A stretch of DNA of 64,000 bases, from NCBI GenBank assembly GCA_963814865.1, contig CAWFEN010000014.1:1054001-1118000 (forward strand), given 5' to 3'. This stretch comes from AP-15 sp963814865 (lineage in GTDB: Bacteria > Pseudomonadota > Alphaproteobacteria > ATCC43930 > CGMCC-115725). The translations under genes and the position numbers were made by a program. Positions 36,687 to 45,939 of the stretch are shown in pieces. Below the pieces are notes generated by a model. The model saw nothing but the letters and a program-made list of their open reading frames with translations, was not told where the DNA came from and did no database searches. The stretch's first letter is position 1, and each line of letters begins with the position of its first letter.

Positions 36687-36847
36687 GGCGCGTTCCACCC
36701 GGCGCCGCGGCGGCCCGCGGCGTTGTCGTGCTGTGAACCGGGGCGGAGGAAATCGCCGGCCGTCCTTGGCGGGCGGGGAGCCGCCGCCTATAACTGCGCC
36801 CGCGAGCGGCGGTACGCCCTCGTTGCACCGCCTACGGTTGTTGACCG

Positions 36848-37657
36848 ATGCCGTTCTTTGCGATCCCGTTCCCCGCGATAAATCCGGTCGCGATCTCACT
36901 CGGACCGCTGGCGATCCGCTGGTATGCGCTCGCCTATATCGCCGGGCTGGTGATCGGCTGGCGCTATTGCCTCGTCCTCGCGGGACGGCCGCCATATCTC
37001 GTCAAAAGCCGGGACGTCGACGATTTTCTGGTGTGGGCAACGTTCGGCGTGGTTTTCGGCGGACGCATCGGCTACGTGCTCTTCTACAACCTCCGATATT
37101 ATCTGCACCAGCCATTGCAGGCTCTTTACGTGTGGCATGGCGGGATGTCGTTTCATGGCGGAGCGCTCGGCGTGACGATCGCCATCGTGCTGTTCACACA
37201 TGCGCGCAAGATCCCGTTTTTCGCTTTTTCCGACATCGTCACCGAGGCGATCCCGATCGGCCTCTTCTTTGGCCGCATCGCCAATTTCGTCAATGGCGAG
37301 TTGTTCGGACGGCCGACCGACGTCGCTTGGGCCATGATCTTCCCGAATGGCGGTCCGGTTCCGCGTCACCCGAGCCAGCTCTACGAGGCCTTTTGCGAGG
37401 GCATATTGCTGTTTCTGCTGCTTTTTGCCGCAGAGCGGCTCGGCCGCCGGCGCCGTCCCGGTTTTGTCAGCGGGTTGTTTCTCGTCGGCTATGCAGTCGC
37501 CCGCATGTCGGGCGAATTGTTCCGTCAGCCGGACCCGCAACTCGGCTATCTGATCTTCGGGACGACGATGGGCCAGCTTCTGTCGATCCCGGTGCTGATC
37601 GCCGGCATCGTCATCATGCTTTGGGCGTGCCGTGCGCCCGCCGGCGCCCGGTCGTGA
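36848..37657 (+). CDS. lgt: Prolipoprotein diacylglyceryl transferase
   Basis: 269 residues with about seven membrane helices. Signatures are LAIRWYALAYIAGLVIGWRY, WHGGMSFHGGALG with the essential His/Gly region, and GRIANFVNGELFGRPTD followed by HPSQLYEA. It transfers diacylglycerol from phosphatidylglycerol to the lipobox cysteine of prolipoproteins in the inner membrane. The stop overlaps the next gene's GTG start (GTGA). A lipoprotein gene lies two genes downstream in the same chain. Confidence 0.96.
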   Translation: MPFFAIPFPAINPVAISLGPLAIRWYALAYIAGLVIGWRYCLVLAGRPPYLVKSRDVDDFLVWATFGVVFGGRIGYVLFYNLRYYLHQPLQALYVWHGGMSFHGGALGVTIAIVLFTHARKIPFFAFSDIVTEAIPIGLFFGRIANFVNGELFGRPTDVAWAMIFPNGGPVPRHPSQLYEAFCEGILLFLLLFAAERLGRRRRPGFVSGLFLVGYAVARMSGELFRQPDPQLGYLIFGTTMGQLLSIPVLIAGIVIMLWACRAPAGARS

Positions 37658-38760
37658 CCACGGACGCGATCGCCGCGCGGATCTCTCGCCGCATCGCGGC
37701 TGAAGGTCCGATGTCGGTGGCCGCCTTCATGGCGATGACGCTGCATGACCCGGCCGACGGCTATCATGCCGGCCGCAATCCAATCGGGGCGCAGGGCGAC
37801 TTTATTACGGCGCCTGAGATCAGCCAGGTCTTCGGCGAACTGATCGGGCTGTGGTGCGCATCGGTGTGGGATCGGATCGGGCGGCCCGATCCCGTTATCC
37901 TGGCCGAGCTGGGGCCGGGTCGCGGCGTGATGGCCGCCGATCTGCTGCGTGCCGCCGGCACAATTCCCGAATTTCGCCGCGCGCTCCGTCTCCACCTGGT
38001 CGAATCGAGCCCGGTTTTTCGCGCCGAGCAGGAGCGGCGCCTGGGGTGGGCCGAGCCCCGCTGGGCGGCGCGGGTCGAGGATTTGCCGCCGGGCCCGATC
38101 CTGCTCGTCGCCAACGAATTCCTTGATGCGCTGCCGATCCGCCAGTTCGTGCGTGGGCGCTCCCATTGGGCAGAGCGGATGGTGGCGCTCGACCACGCCG
38201 GAAAGCTCGTGTTCGGCGCCGGGCCGGAAAGCCCGGTTTTATCGGCTCTCGTTCCCGAAAACCTGAGCCGTCGCGCCGAGCCCGGTGCCGTCGTCGAGAT
38301 CTGCCCGGCAGCCCTCGCCCTCGCAGCGGTGATCGGCAGGCGGCTGGCATGCCGGCCCGGCGCGGCGCTCTTCATCGATTACGGGTATTGCGCGAGCACG
38401 CCGGGGCCGAGCTTGCGCGCCTTCAGCCGGCATTGTCCGGTACCGGTGCTGGCGCATCCGGGAACTGCGGATCTGACCGCCGATGTCGATTTCGCCGCAT
38501 TTGCCGAAGCGGCATGGATGAGCGGAGCGCAAATTGGCGGGCCGGTAACGCAGGGCCGGTTTCTAACCGAGCTCGGCGCCTTGCCGCGACTCGCAGCCTT
38601 GTCCTCCGGTGCCACGCCGGCCCAGCGCCGAATGCTCGAGAGCGGCGTTGCGCGCCTGCTCGACCCCGCCGACATGGGCAGCGTGTTCAAGGTAATGGCG
38701 CTGCTGTCGCCCGGAATGCCGGCTTCTCCGGGCTTCGGCCGGACGGAAGCGGCGCGATGA
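37654..38760 (+). CDS. MidA/NDUFAF7-family SAM-dependent methyltransferase
   Basis: 368 residues from a GTG start overlapping the lgt stop. The family motifs are GPMSVAAFMAMTLHDPADGY, GDFITAPEISQVFGELIG, the SAM loop LAELGPGRGVMAADLLR, and ANEFLDALPIRQFV. The eukaryotic relative methylates an arginine of a complex I subunit; the bacterial role is not well established but is probably protein arginine methylation. It sits in the common alphaproteobacterial order lgt - this gene - pgeF, all overlapping. Confidence 0.92.
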   Translation: MTTDAIAARISRRIAAEGPMSVAAFMAMTLHDPADGYHAGRNPIGAQGDFITAPEISQVFGELIGLWCASVWDRIGRPDPVILAELGPGRGVMAADLLRAAGTIPEFRRALRLHLVESSPVFRAEQERRLGWAEPRWAARVEDLPPGPILLVANEFLDALPIRQFVRGRSHWAERMVALDHAGKLVFGAGPESPVLSALVPENLSRRAEPGAVVEICPAALALAAVIGRRLACRPGAALFIDYGYCASTPGPSLRAFSRHCPVPVLAHPGTADLTADVDFAAFAEAAWMSGAQIGGPVTQGRFLTELGALPRLAALSSGATPAQRRMLESGVARLLDPADMGSVFKVMALLSPGMPASPGFGRTEAAR

Positions 38761-39533
38761 TCGTGCTCGGGCTGCTCGGTCAAGGTCCCGGCATTCGTCA
38801 CGCCTTCTTTACCCGCCGAGGCGGGGTCAGCGAGGGGCTTTTCCGCTCGCTGAATTGCGGCTTCGGCTCGGGTGACGAAGCGGAGAATGTTGCGCGCAAC
38901 CGCACGGCCGCGATGGACCGGCTCGGTGTCCCGGCCGACCGACTGGTGACCTGCCGCCAGATTCACAGCGCCGCGGTCGTCACCGTGGAGCTCCCGTGGC
39001 ACCGTGACGAAGCGCCGCAGGCCGACGGTCTGGTGACGCGGGTCCCCGGCATCGCGCTCGGCGTGCTCGCGGCCGATTGCGCGCCGATCCTGTTCCACGA
39101 TCCCATGGCGCAGGTCGTCGGCGCCGCGCATGGCGGCTGGCGCGGCGCCGTCGGCGGTGTCGTCGAGGCCACCCTCGCCGCAATGGCGGCACTCGGCGCG
39201 GAGCGCTCTCGCATCCGCGCCGGGATCGGCCCTTGCATCGGCGCCGCCTCATATGAGGTCGGTCCCGAGTTTCCTGCGCCGATTGTCGCCGCCGACAAGG
39301 CCGCTGCGGTCCATTTTGCACCGGCCCGGCGCGCCCGACATTTCATGTTCGATCTCTCCGGTTATATCGCGCACCGCCTCGCCCGCGCCGGGGTTGCAGG
39401 GGTGGAGCAGACGGGCCGCGACACCGTCGTCGAAGAAGAGGACTTTTTCAGCTATCGGCGGGCTTGCCGGCGCGGCGAACGCGCTTACGGGCGCGGGCTG
39501 TCGGCGATCGTGCTTGCGGGGCAGCCGCGATGA
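38757..39533 (+). CDS. pgeF: PgeF/YfiH-family polyphenol oxidase-like (DUF152) protein
   Basis: 258 residues. Copper/zinc-type signatures: HAFFTRRGGVSEGLF, CRQIHSAAVV, GVLAADCAPILF, AAHGGWRGAVGGVVE and the late Cys/His pair GIGPCIGAASYEVG. Members are described as multicopper-like oxidases, purine nucleoside hydrolases or peptidoglycan-editing factors that remove wrong L-Ser-containing precursors. The gene overlaps both neighbours by 4 bases in the lgt transcript. Confidence 0.92.
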   Translation: MIVLGLLGQGPGIRHAFFTRRGGVSEGLFRSLNCGFGSGDEAENVARNRTAAMDRLGVPADRLVTCRQIHSAAVVTVELPWHRDEAPQADGLVTRVPGIALGVLAADCAPILFHDPMAQVVGAAHGGWRGAVGGVVEATLAAMAALGAERSRIRAGIGPCIGAASYEVGPEFPAPIVAADKAAAVHFAPARRARHFMFDLSGYIAHRLARAGVAGVEQTGRDTVVEEEDFFSYRRACRRGERAYGRGLSAIVLAGQPR

Positions 39534-40441
39534 GGCCGGTGAGGAGCCATCTGTGCGCGCGCGGCCGATGGGCGGGCGCGGCGGTGCTGGTTGTGCTCGC
39601 CGGCTGTCAACCGCTGCCGCATCCGTTTGCGAACGACGTGCCGAAACCGGGGTCGCCGATGCTGACCCTGCGCGACACCGCCCCGGTTGCGATCGCGCCG
39701 CTCGCGGGCGAGCCGCGGGCGACGGCGGCGAAGCTCGCCCCGGCGATGGCCGCCGCGCTGCAGCGCCATGAGATCGCGGCAAGCGCCCGGATCGCCGGCC
39801 TCGACAGCTACCAGCTGACCGGCCGGATCCAGGAGATGCCGCCCGCCGGCGGCAAGGCTGCGCTCGTCGCGCTGTGGCAGCTGCGCGGCCCGTCAGGGAG
39901 ACTGGTCGGCGAGCGGGCCGAGCGAACCGAAGCCGCGGCCGGCGATTGGCAGGCCGGGAACGACGACGCCGTCGCCCGCGCGGCGTCGGCCGGCGCGGAG
40001 CAGCTGGCGGCGTTGATGCAGGACAAGGCTGTGACCGAGGCGCCGGCCGCGATCCCGGCCGGACGCACGCGGCTTTTGATCCGCGGTGTCGAAGGTGCCC
40101 CGGGCGATGGCGGGCAAGCGCTGGAGAGGGCGATTGCGCTGCTGTTGCAGCGGCAGGATCTGTCGATTGTCTCCGGTCCGCAGGCCAAGGCCGATCTTCT
40201 CCTCGACGCCGACGTCACCGTCGCCAAGCCTGAGGCGGGCAAGCAGCATGTCAAGATCGTCTGGCATGTGCGCCGCACGGACGGCCGGGAAATCGGCACC
40301 GTGGCGCAGGAAAACGATATTCCGGCCGGGCTCCTCAACGGCCCGTGGGGCGATGTCGCCTACACCGTCGCCGTCTCCGCGCAAGACGGCATCATGGCGC
40401 TGGTCGCCCGTGGCGCGCCGCCGCCGACCGGCAGATCCTGA
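39530..40441 (+). CDS. Putative lipoprotein of unknown function
   Basis: 303 residues. The N-terminus is a lipoprotein signal with the lipobox LAGC (AAVLVVLAGCQPLPHPF), so the mature protein should begin at Cys26 or so and be lipidated by Lgt. The rest is soluble, with two related parts: each opens with a beta segment followed by an alanine-rich helix carrying the ALQRHE / LLLQRQDLS pattern, which suggests an internal duplication. I recognise no known domain beyond a general resemblance to envelope lipoproteins encoded after pgeF. It overlaps pgeF by 4 bases. Confidence 0.75.
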   Translation: MRPVRSHLCARGRWAGAAVLVVLAGCQPLPHPFANDVPKPGSPMLTLRDTAPVAIAPLAGEPRATAAKLAPAMAAALQRHEIAASARIAGLDSYQLTGRIQEMPPAGGKAALVALWQLRGPSGRLVGERAERTEAAAGDWQAGNDDAVARAASAGAEQLAALMQDKAVTEAPAAIPAGRTRLLIRGVEGAPGDGGQALERAIALLLQRQDLSIVSGPQAKADLLLDADVTVAKPEAGKQHVKIVWHVRRTDGREIGTVAQENDIPAGLLNGPWGDVAYTVAVSAQDGIMALVARGAPPPTGRS

Positions 40442-40456
40442 AGCCCCGTCCGATGA

Positions 40457-40485
40457 TTGCCAGGCCGGCGGCGCATTGTTACAAT
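40457..40485 (+). promoter_or_regulatory. Probable sigma-70 type promoter of prs
   Basis: TTGCCA (40457-40462) and TACAAT (40480-40485) are 17 bases apart, between the lipoprotein stop and the prs start at 40542. Spacing and both boxes fit the housekeeping consensus. The expected leader is about 50 bases. Confidence 0.6.
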
Positions 40486-40541
40486 ATGGTCATGCGAAGC
40501 CGCGGGACCGGACCCGCCGGCACCGGTGTTTATCGCCAGCC

Positions 40542-41474
40542 ATGAAAATTCTCGCCTGCAACAGCAATCGGCCGCTCGCCGAGGCCATCGCGGCCTATCT
40601 CGAATTGCCCCTCACCAAGGCGAGCGTGCGGCGCTTTTCCGATATGGAGGTGTTCGTCGAGATCCACGAGAACGTGCGCGGCGAGGATGTCTTCGTGATC
40701 CAGTCGACCTCCTATCCGGCGAACGACCATTTGATGGAGCTGCTGGTCTGCCTCGACGCGCTGAGGCGCAGCTCGGCGCGGCGGATAACGGCGGTCGTCC
40801 CGTATTACGGCTATGCCCGGCAGGACCGCAAGACCGGGTCCAGAACGCCGATCTCGGCGAAGCTGGTCGCCAACATGATCACCGCGGCCGGCGCCGACCG
40901 GGTGCTGACCCTCGATCTCCACGCCGGGCAGATCCAGGGCTTCTTCGATATCCCGACCGACAATCTGTACGCGGCGCCGGTGCTGGTGAAGGACATCCAG
41001 GACCATCATTCGCGCCAGGATCTGATCATCGTCTCGCCCGATGTCGGCGGCGTCGTGCGCGCCCGGCAGATCGCCCGGCGGCTCGACACCGATCTCGCGA
41101 TCATCGACAAGCGCCGCGAGCGCGCCGGCGTGTCCGAGGTCATGAACATCATCGGCGACGTCGCCGGCCGGCGCTGCATCCTGGTCGACGACATCGTCGA
41201 CAGCGCCGGCACCTTGTGCAACGCCGCCGCGGCATTGATCGAGGCCGGCGCGTCGGCGGTTTTCTCCTATGTCACGCACGGGGTGCTGTCGGGCGGGGCG
41301 GTGGCGCGCGTCGTCGATTCGCCGATCGAGATGGTGGTCATGACCGACAGCATCGTCGCGACCGAGGCGGTCCGCGCCGCACACAACATCCGGCAGGTGA
41401 CGATTGCGCCGCTGATCGCCGAGGCGATCCGGCGGATCAGCGAAGAGCGCTCGGTATCGAGCCTGTTTGATTGA
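40542..41474 (+). CDS. prs: Ribose-phosphate pyrophosphokinase
   Basis: 310 residues. It makes PRPP from ribose 5-phosphate and ATP for nucleotide, His and Trp synthesis. Seen: FSDMEVFVEIHENVRGEDVF, VVPYYGYARQDRK, the metal-binding DLHAGQIQGFFDIP, the flexible-loop Lys in IIDKRRERAG, and the PRPP loop CILVDDIVDSAGTL. Its own promoter precedes it; rplY follows 119 bases later. Confidence 0.97.
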   Translation: MKILACNSNRPLAEAIAAYLELPLTKASVRRFSDMEVFVEIHENVRGEDVFVIQSTSYPANDHLMELLVCLDALRRSSARRITAVVPYYGYARQDRKTGSRTPISAKLVANMITAAGADRVLTLDLHAGQIQGFFDIPTDNLYAAPVLVKDIQDHHSRQDLIIVSPDVGGVVRARQIARRLDTDLAIIDKRRERAGVSEVMNIIGDVAGRRCILVDDIVDSAGTLCNAAAALIEAGASAVFSYVTHGVLSGGAVARVVDSPIEMVVMTDSIVATEAVRAAHNIRQVTIAPLIAEAIRRISEERSVSSLFD

Positions 41475-41593
41475 GCCTTTGGCCGACCGCGGCCGGGAGG
41501 GGCCTGCGCACCGCCGCAACCGGTTGTGCGCTGCCGGTCCGCCCCGATCCAAGACGGCTTGAGAGGCCACTTTCCTGAAGAGGAGCGATAAGG

Positions 41594-42229
41594 ATGCCCG
41601 AAATCATCACCCTCAGCGCCGCGCCGCGCGCCGAGACCGGAAAAGGAGCCACGCGCGCCGCCCGGCGCATGGGTCGTGTCCCCGGGATCATTTACGGCGA
41701 TGGCAAAGATCCGGTGCTGATCAGCCTCGAACCGCGTGAATTGTCGCACGCGCTCGCCCGGCGCGGCTTTTTTGCGACGCTCGTCGACGTGACGGTCGAC
41801 GGCACCGTGCACCGCGCCCTGCCCCGCGAGGTGCAATTGCATCCGGCGACCGACGCGCCCCTCCATGTCGATTTCATGCGGGTCGGCGCCAACGCCCGCG
41901 TCACCGTCGAGGTGCCGGTCGTGTTCATCAATCACGAGATGTCGATCGGGCTGCGCCGCGGCGGGATCCTCAACATCGTCCGCCACGGGATCGAGCTCAG
42001 CTGCCCGGTCGACAACATTCCCGATCACCTGACCGTCGACCTCGACGGGCTCGACATCGGCGACAGCGTCCACATCAGCGCCGTGACTTTGCCGGAGGGG
42101 TGTCGCCCGACGATCATCGCCCGCGACTTCACGATCGCCAGCGTGGCACCATCCTCGGCGGTGCGCGAGGAAGCGGCCACGGCTGCTTCAACCCCGGCTG
42201 CCGCCCCCGAACCGCCGGCGGCGAGCTGA
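41594..42229 (+). CDS. rplY: 50S ribosomal protein L25 (CTC form)
   Basis: 211 residues: an N-terminal 5S rRNA-binding L25 domain (LSAAPRAETGKGATRAARR, VPGIIYG) and the C-terminal TL5/CTC beta domain (LRRGGILNIVRHGIELSCP, PEGCRPTIIARDFTIASV), ending in an Ala/Pro tail. A GAAGAGGAG-like ribosome site precedes the ATG. The order prs-rplY-pth-ychF is standard for alphaproteobacteria. Confidence 0.96.
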   Translation: MPEIITLSAAPRAETGKGATRAARRMGRVPGIIYGDGKDPVLISLEPRELSHALARRGFFATLVDVTVDGTVHRALPREVQLHPATDAPLHVDFMRVGANARVTVEVPVVFINHEMSIGLRRGGILNIVRHGIELSCPVDNIPDHLTVDLDGLDIGDSVHISAVTLPEGCRPTIIARDFTIASVAPSSAVREEAATAASTPAAAPEPPAAS

Positions 42230-42269
42230 TATTTCGAGCGGGCGGTGCGGCGACAGCGTGCGCCCGGCA

Positions 42270-42878
42270 ATGCGTCTGCTCGTCGGCCTCGGCAATCCCG
42301 GCTCTCGCTATGCGAGAAACCGCCACAATATCGGGTTCATGACGATCGATGCGATCGCCCGCCGGCACGGTTTCCCCGGGTTTCGCAACCGGTTCAAGGG
42401 CGATCTCGCCGAGGGGCCGATCGCCGGCGAGCGGCTGTTATTGCTGAAGCCGCAGACTTTCATGAACGATTCCGGGGAATCGGTCGCGCCAACAGCACGG
42501 TTCTTCAGGATTCTGCCGGAGGAAACCGTCGTGATCCATGACGAAATCGATCTGCGGCCGGGCAAGCTCCGGGTCAAACGCGGCGGCGGGAATGCCGGCC
42601 ATAACGGCCTGCGCTCGATCGATGCACTGCTCGGCCCCGATTACTGGCGGGTGCGGATCGGGATCGGTCATCCCGGGGTCAAGGAATTGGTTCACCCTTA
42701 TGTGCTGCAGAATTTTCCCGGCGACGAATTGGCGCTCTGGGTCGAGCCGCTGGTGAATGCCGTGGCCGAGACGATCGGGCTGCTGTTGTCCGGCGCGCCC
42801 GATGCCTTCATGAGCGAGGTGGCCCGCCGGTTTGCCCCGCCCGATCCGGACGCGGCGGCCGCCGCCGTGCGATCGTAG
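42270..42878 (+). CDS. pth: Peptidyl-tRNA hydrolase
   Basis: 202 residues from ATG 42270 (RLLVGLGNPGSRYARNRHN); a GTG four codons earlier is possible but unlike the family. The catalytic His is in RHNIGFM, with later signatures KPQTFMNDSGE, HDEIDL and GGNAGHNGLRSID. It releases peptides from tRNA after drop-off. It lies 40 bases after rplY and 3 bases before ychF. Confidence 0.96.
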   Translation: MRLLVGLGNPGSRYARNRHNIGFMTIDAIARRHGFPGFRNRFKGDLAEGPIAGERLLLLKPQTFMNDSGESVAPTARFFRILPEETVVIHDEIDLRPGKLRVKRGGGNAGHNGLRSIDALLGPDYWRVRIGIGHPGVKELVHPYVLQNFPGDELALWVEPLVNAVAETIGLLLSGAPDAFMSEVARRFAPPDPDAAAAAVRS

Positions 42879-42881
42879 CAG

Positions 42882-43982
42882 ATGGGTTTCAGCTGCGGCA
42901 TCGTCGGCCTGCCGAATGTCGGCAAATCGACCCTGTTCAACGCGCTGACCGCGACCGCGGCGGCCGAGGCGGCGAACTATCCGTTTTGCACGATCGAGCC
43001 CAATATCGGGCGCGTCGCGGTGCCGGACGAGCGGCTCGCGATCTGCGCCGGCCTGGCAAAATCGGCGAAGATCATTCCGACCCAGCTCGAATTCGTCGAC
43101 ATCGCCGGGCTGGTGCGCGGCGCGGCGCGCGGCGAGGGGCTCGGCAACCAGTTTCTCGGGCATATCCGCGAGGTCGATGCGATCGCCCATGTCCTGCGCT
43201 GCTTTGCCGATGGCAATGTCGCCCATGTCGAAGATTCGATCGATCCGATCCGCGACGCCGAGACGGTCGAAACCGAGCTGATGCTCGCCGATCTCGACAG
43301 CCTCGAGCGGCGCGAGACAGCCGTGCAAAAGCGCGTCCGCGGCGGCGACAAGGAGGCCAGGGCGCAGCTCGAGATCATCGAGCCGGTGCTGATGGCGTTG
43401 CGCGCGGGCGAGCCGGCGCGCGGCGTTTTCGCTGATGCCGAACGGCAGAAGCAGCTGAGGGGGTTGCAGCTGTTGAGCGCCAAGCCGGTTCTCTACATCG
43501 CCAATGTCGACGAGGCGAGTGCCGCCGCCGGCAATGCCGAGAGCCGCCGCGTCGCCCAATATGCCGCCGCCCGAGGCGCCGGCTCGGTGGCGATCTCGGC
43601 GGCGATCGAGGCCGAATTGGCGCAGCTCGCCGATGCCGCCGAGCGGGGCGAGTTCCTGGCCTCGCTCGGGCTCGCCGAGACCGGCCTCGCCCGCGTGATC
43701 CATGCCGGCTATGCGCTGCTCGGCCTCGTCACCTTCTTCACCGTCGGCCCCAAGGAGGCGCATGCCTGGACCGTCGAGCACGGAACCAAGGCGCCGCAGG
43801 CGGCCGGCAGGATCCATACCGATTTCGAGAAGGGCTTCATCCGCGCCGAAACCATTGCCTACGCGGATTTCATCGCCCATGGCGGCGAGCAGGGCGCCAA
43901 GGATGCCGGCCGCATGCGTCTCGAAGGCGCCGACTACGTCGTCCGCGACGGCGACATCATGCACTTCCGCTTCAATTTATGA
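42882..43982 (+). CDS. ychF: Redox-regulated ATPase YchF (Obg-family, Ola1-like)
   Basis: 366 residues. The G1 loop is GLPNVGKSTLFNAL, G3 is DIAGLVRGAARGEGLGN, and the G4 position reads NVDE, the ATP-preferring variant of NKxD. A C-terminal TGS domain has FFTVGPKEAHAWTV and a final GDIMHFRFN. It binds ribosomes and takes part in stress responses. Complete and typical. Confidence 0.97.
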   Translation: MGFSCGIVGLPNVGKSTLFNALTATAAAEAANYPFCTIEPNIGRVAVPDERLAICAGLAKSAKIIPTQLEFVDIAGLVRGAARGEGLGNQFLGHIREVDAIAHVLRCFADGNVAHVEDSIDPIRDAETVETELMLADLDSLERRETAVQKRVRGGDKEARAQLEIIEPVLMALRAGEPARGVFADAERQKQLRGLQLLSAKPVLYIANVDEASAAAGNAESRRVAQYAAARGAGSVAISAAIEAELAQLADAAERGEFLASLGLAETGLARVIHAGYALLGLVTFFTVGPKEAHAWTVEHGTKAPQAAGRIHTDFEKGFIRAETIAYADFIAHGGEQGAKDAGRMRLEGADYVVRDGDIMHFRFNL

Positions 43983-44045
43983 CACGCGGATTATGACAAG
44001 GAGCAAGCGGGTCCGCGCGCGGCGTCGGCGGAACCGTGGGCAAGC

Positions 44046-44534
44046 CTATCCCAGCGCCCTCAGCATCGTCTCGGCGCTGGAGACATCGACCTGGCCGGGT
44101 TGCGGCTCGACATTGAGCGATTTAACGACGCAATTGTCGACCAGCATCGAATAGCGCTTGGAGCGGATGCCGAGCCCCATCCGGCTCGCGTCGAGCTCGA
44201 GCCCGAGCGCGCGGGCGAAATCGCCGCTGCCGTCGGCCAGCATGGTGACCTTGCCTTCGGTATGCTGCTGCTTGCCCCACGCACCCATGACCGCGGCGTC
44301 GTTGACCGCGACGCAGGCGACCTCGTCGATCCCTTTCGCCTTGATGTCGGCCGCCTTGTCGACATAGCCCGGCAAATGACGCTGCGTGCAGGCCGGCGTG
44401 AACGCACCCGGCACCGCGAACAGCGTAACTTTCCTGCCGCGGAAGAAATCGTCGGTGGTGATCTCCTTCGGCCCCTCGGGGGTGATCTGCCGCAGCGTCA
44501 CCGACGGCAGCTTGTCGCCAACCTGGATCGTCAT
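44046..44534 (-). CDS. Peroxiredoxin (Prx5 / AhpC-TSA type)
   Basis: 162 residues. The peroxidatic Cys49 lies in PGAFTPACTQRHLPGY, the hallmark of the Prx5 group, with a later FFRGRKVTLFAV and MLADGSGDFARALGLELD. It reduces peroxides with glutaredoxin or thioredoxin. The ATG at 44534 gives the family N-terminus (TIQVGDKLPSVTL). It ends 63 bases from the convergent ychF and is divergent from yqgE. Confidence 0.94.
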   Translation of the reverse strand: MTIQVGDKLPSVTLRQITPEGPKEITTDDFFRGRKVTLFAVPGAFTPACTQRHLPGYVDKAADIKAKGIDEVACVAVNDAAVMGAWGKQQHTEGKVTMLADGSGDFARALGLELDASRMGLGIRSKRYSMLVDNCVVKSLNVEPQPGQVDVSSAETMLRALG

Positions 44535-44730
44535 CGAGTGTCTCTCCGATGCTAGGGAATCCGACTGGAGGAGCGATAGCACAGGGCGCAAAGCGCGGCA
44601 AACACGACCGACGCGGCAGGGCGGCGAACCGGGTTCCGCCGGGCGCGGCTTTTTTGCGCGTGGACGGCGACGAAAGCCATATAAAGGCGTGGAGGCTCGA
44701 CAGCTTTGATCGCGACGAGGGTGAGGCGCC

Positions 44731-45306
44731 ATGGCAGCAGAGGATCGCGTGAACACGCTCGCCGGCCAGCTTCTGGTGGCAATGCCGCAAATGGGGGACC
44801 CGCGCTTTGCCCGCTCGGTGATTTACCTGTGCGCGCACAGCGGCGATGCCGGGGCGATGGGTCTCGTCATCAACAAGCTGATCGGCTCGCTGACCATCGG
44901 CGACCTCTTCGCCCAGCTCGACGTCGAGCCGGGCGGCTCCGCCACGGCGCGGCCGGTGCATTTCGGCGGCCCGGTCGAAACCGGCCGCGGCTTTGTGCTG
45001 CACACCGCCGACTACCGGGAGGAGGCGACGCTGCATGTCGCCGGCAACATCGCGGTGACCGCAACCATCGAGATCCTGCGCGCGATCGGTCGCGGCCAAG
45101 GCCCGCGTCGAAGCCTCTTTGCCCTCGGCTATGCCGGCTGGGCACCGGGTCAGCTCGACGCCGAGATCCAGGCCAATGGCTGGCTGTCGGTGGCGGCCGA
45201 CGACGCCATCGTCTTCGATTCCGATCACGACGGGAAATGGCGCCGCGCGCTCGCCAAGCTCGGCGTCGATCTGTCGACCCTGTCGAGCGCCGCCGGACAC
45301 GCCTAG
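44731..45306 (+). CDS. yqgE: YqgE/AlgH family protein
   Basis: 191 residues (DUF179). Signatures: GQLLVAMPQMGDPRFARSVI, GAMGLVINKLI, HFGGPVETGRGFVLH, and LFALGYAGWAPGQLDAEI. Function is unsettled; in Pseudomonas AlgH affects alginate and other secreted products. Its stop shares a CTAG with the stop of the convergent acetyltransferase gene. Confidence 0.93.
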   Translation: MAAEDRVNTLAGQLLVAMPQMGDPRFARSVIYLCAHSGDAGAMGLVINKLIGSLTIGDLFAQLDVEPGGSATARPVHFGGPVETGRGFVLHTADYREEATLHVAGNIAVTATIEILRAIGRGQGPRRSLFALGYAGWAPGQLDAEIQANGWLSVAADDAIVFDSDHDGKWRRALAKLGVDLSTLSSAAGHA

Positions 45307-45926
45307 AGGGCGCTCTCCTTCGCCGGGGGTGGGCGCCAATCCTCGCGCAGCATCGCGAACAGCACGTGGTCCTGCCATTTGCCCTCGATGCAGAGATATT
45401 GGCGGGCATAGCCTTCCTGATGAAATCCGGCCCGCGCCAACAGCGCTCGGCTCGGGATGTTGGTCGGCAGGCAGGCAGCTTCGACCCGGTGCAGGCGCAG
45501 CCGGCTGAAGGAAAAATCGAGAACCAGCGGCAACGCCGCGGTCATATAGCCCTGGCGTGCGAACGGCTCGCCGATCCAGTAGCCCAGGCTCGCCGTCTCC
45601 GACACGCCGCGGCGCAGATTGGACAGGCCGATCCCGCCGACCAGGAGGTCGTCATGAGTGAAAATGAAGAAGTTGTAGGCTTGGTCGGTGCGCCAATCCT
45701 CGGCATAGCGGGCGACGCGGGCACGGAAATTCCCGCGCGCGAGCGCATCCGGCGGCCAGCTCGGCTCCCACGGTACGAGAAAGTCGCGCGAGCGTGTGCG
45801 CAGGCTCGCCCACGCCTCGTAATCGCCGCGTTCCGGCAAGCGCAGAACGACGCGCTCGCCGCTGAGCCGGAACGGTTCCGGGCGGGCGAGAAAGAGGCGC
45901 GGGAAGGATTTGCGCTGCGGCGCCAT
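45303..45926 (-). CDS. GNAT-family N-acetyltransferase (RimJ/RimL-like)
   Basis: 207 residues. The acetyl-CoA fold of the RimJ type: LVVGG-like LLVGGIGLSNLRRGV, then SLGYWIGEPFARQGYMTAAL for the pyrophosphate loop, and a C-terminal RVEAACLPTNIPSRALLARAGF. Likely acetylates an N-terminal amine of a ribosomal or other protein. It follows the M16 peptidase gene by 13 bases on the same strand, in the thrC - peptidase - acetyltransferase order common in alphaproteobacteria. Confidence 0.9.
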   Translation of the reverse strand: MAPQRKSFPRLFLARPEPFRLSGERVVLRLPERGDYEAWASLRTRSRDFLVPWEPSWPPDALARGNFRARVARYAEDWRTDQAYNFFIFTHDDLLVGGIGLSNLRRGVSETASLGYWIGEPFARQGYMTAALPLVLDFSFSRLRLHRVEAACLPTNIPSRALLARAGFHQEGYARQYLCIEGKWQDHVLFAMLREDWRPPPAKESAL

Positions 45927-45939
45927 CGCTGTTGCGGCG

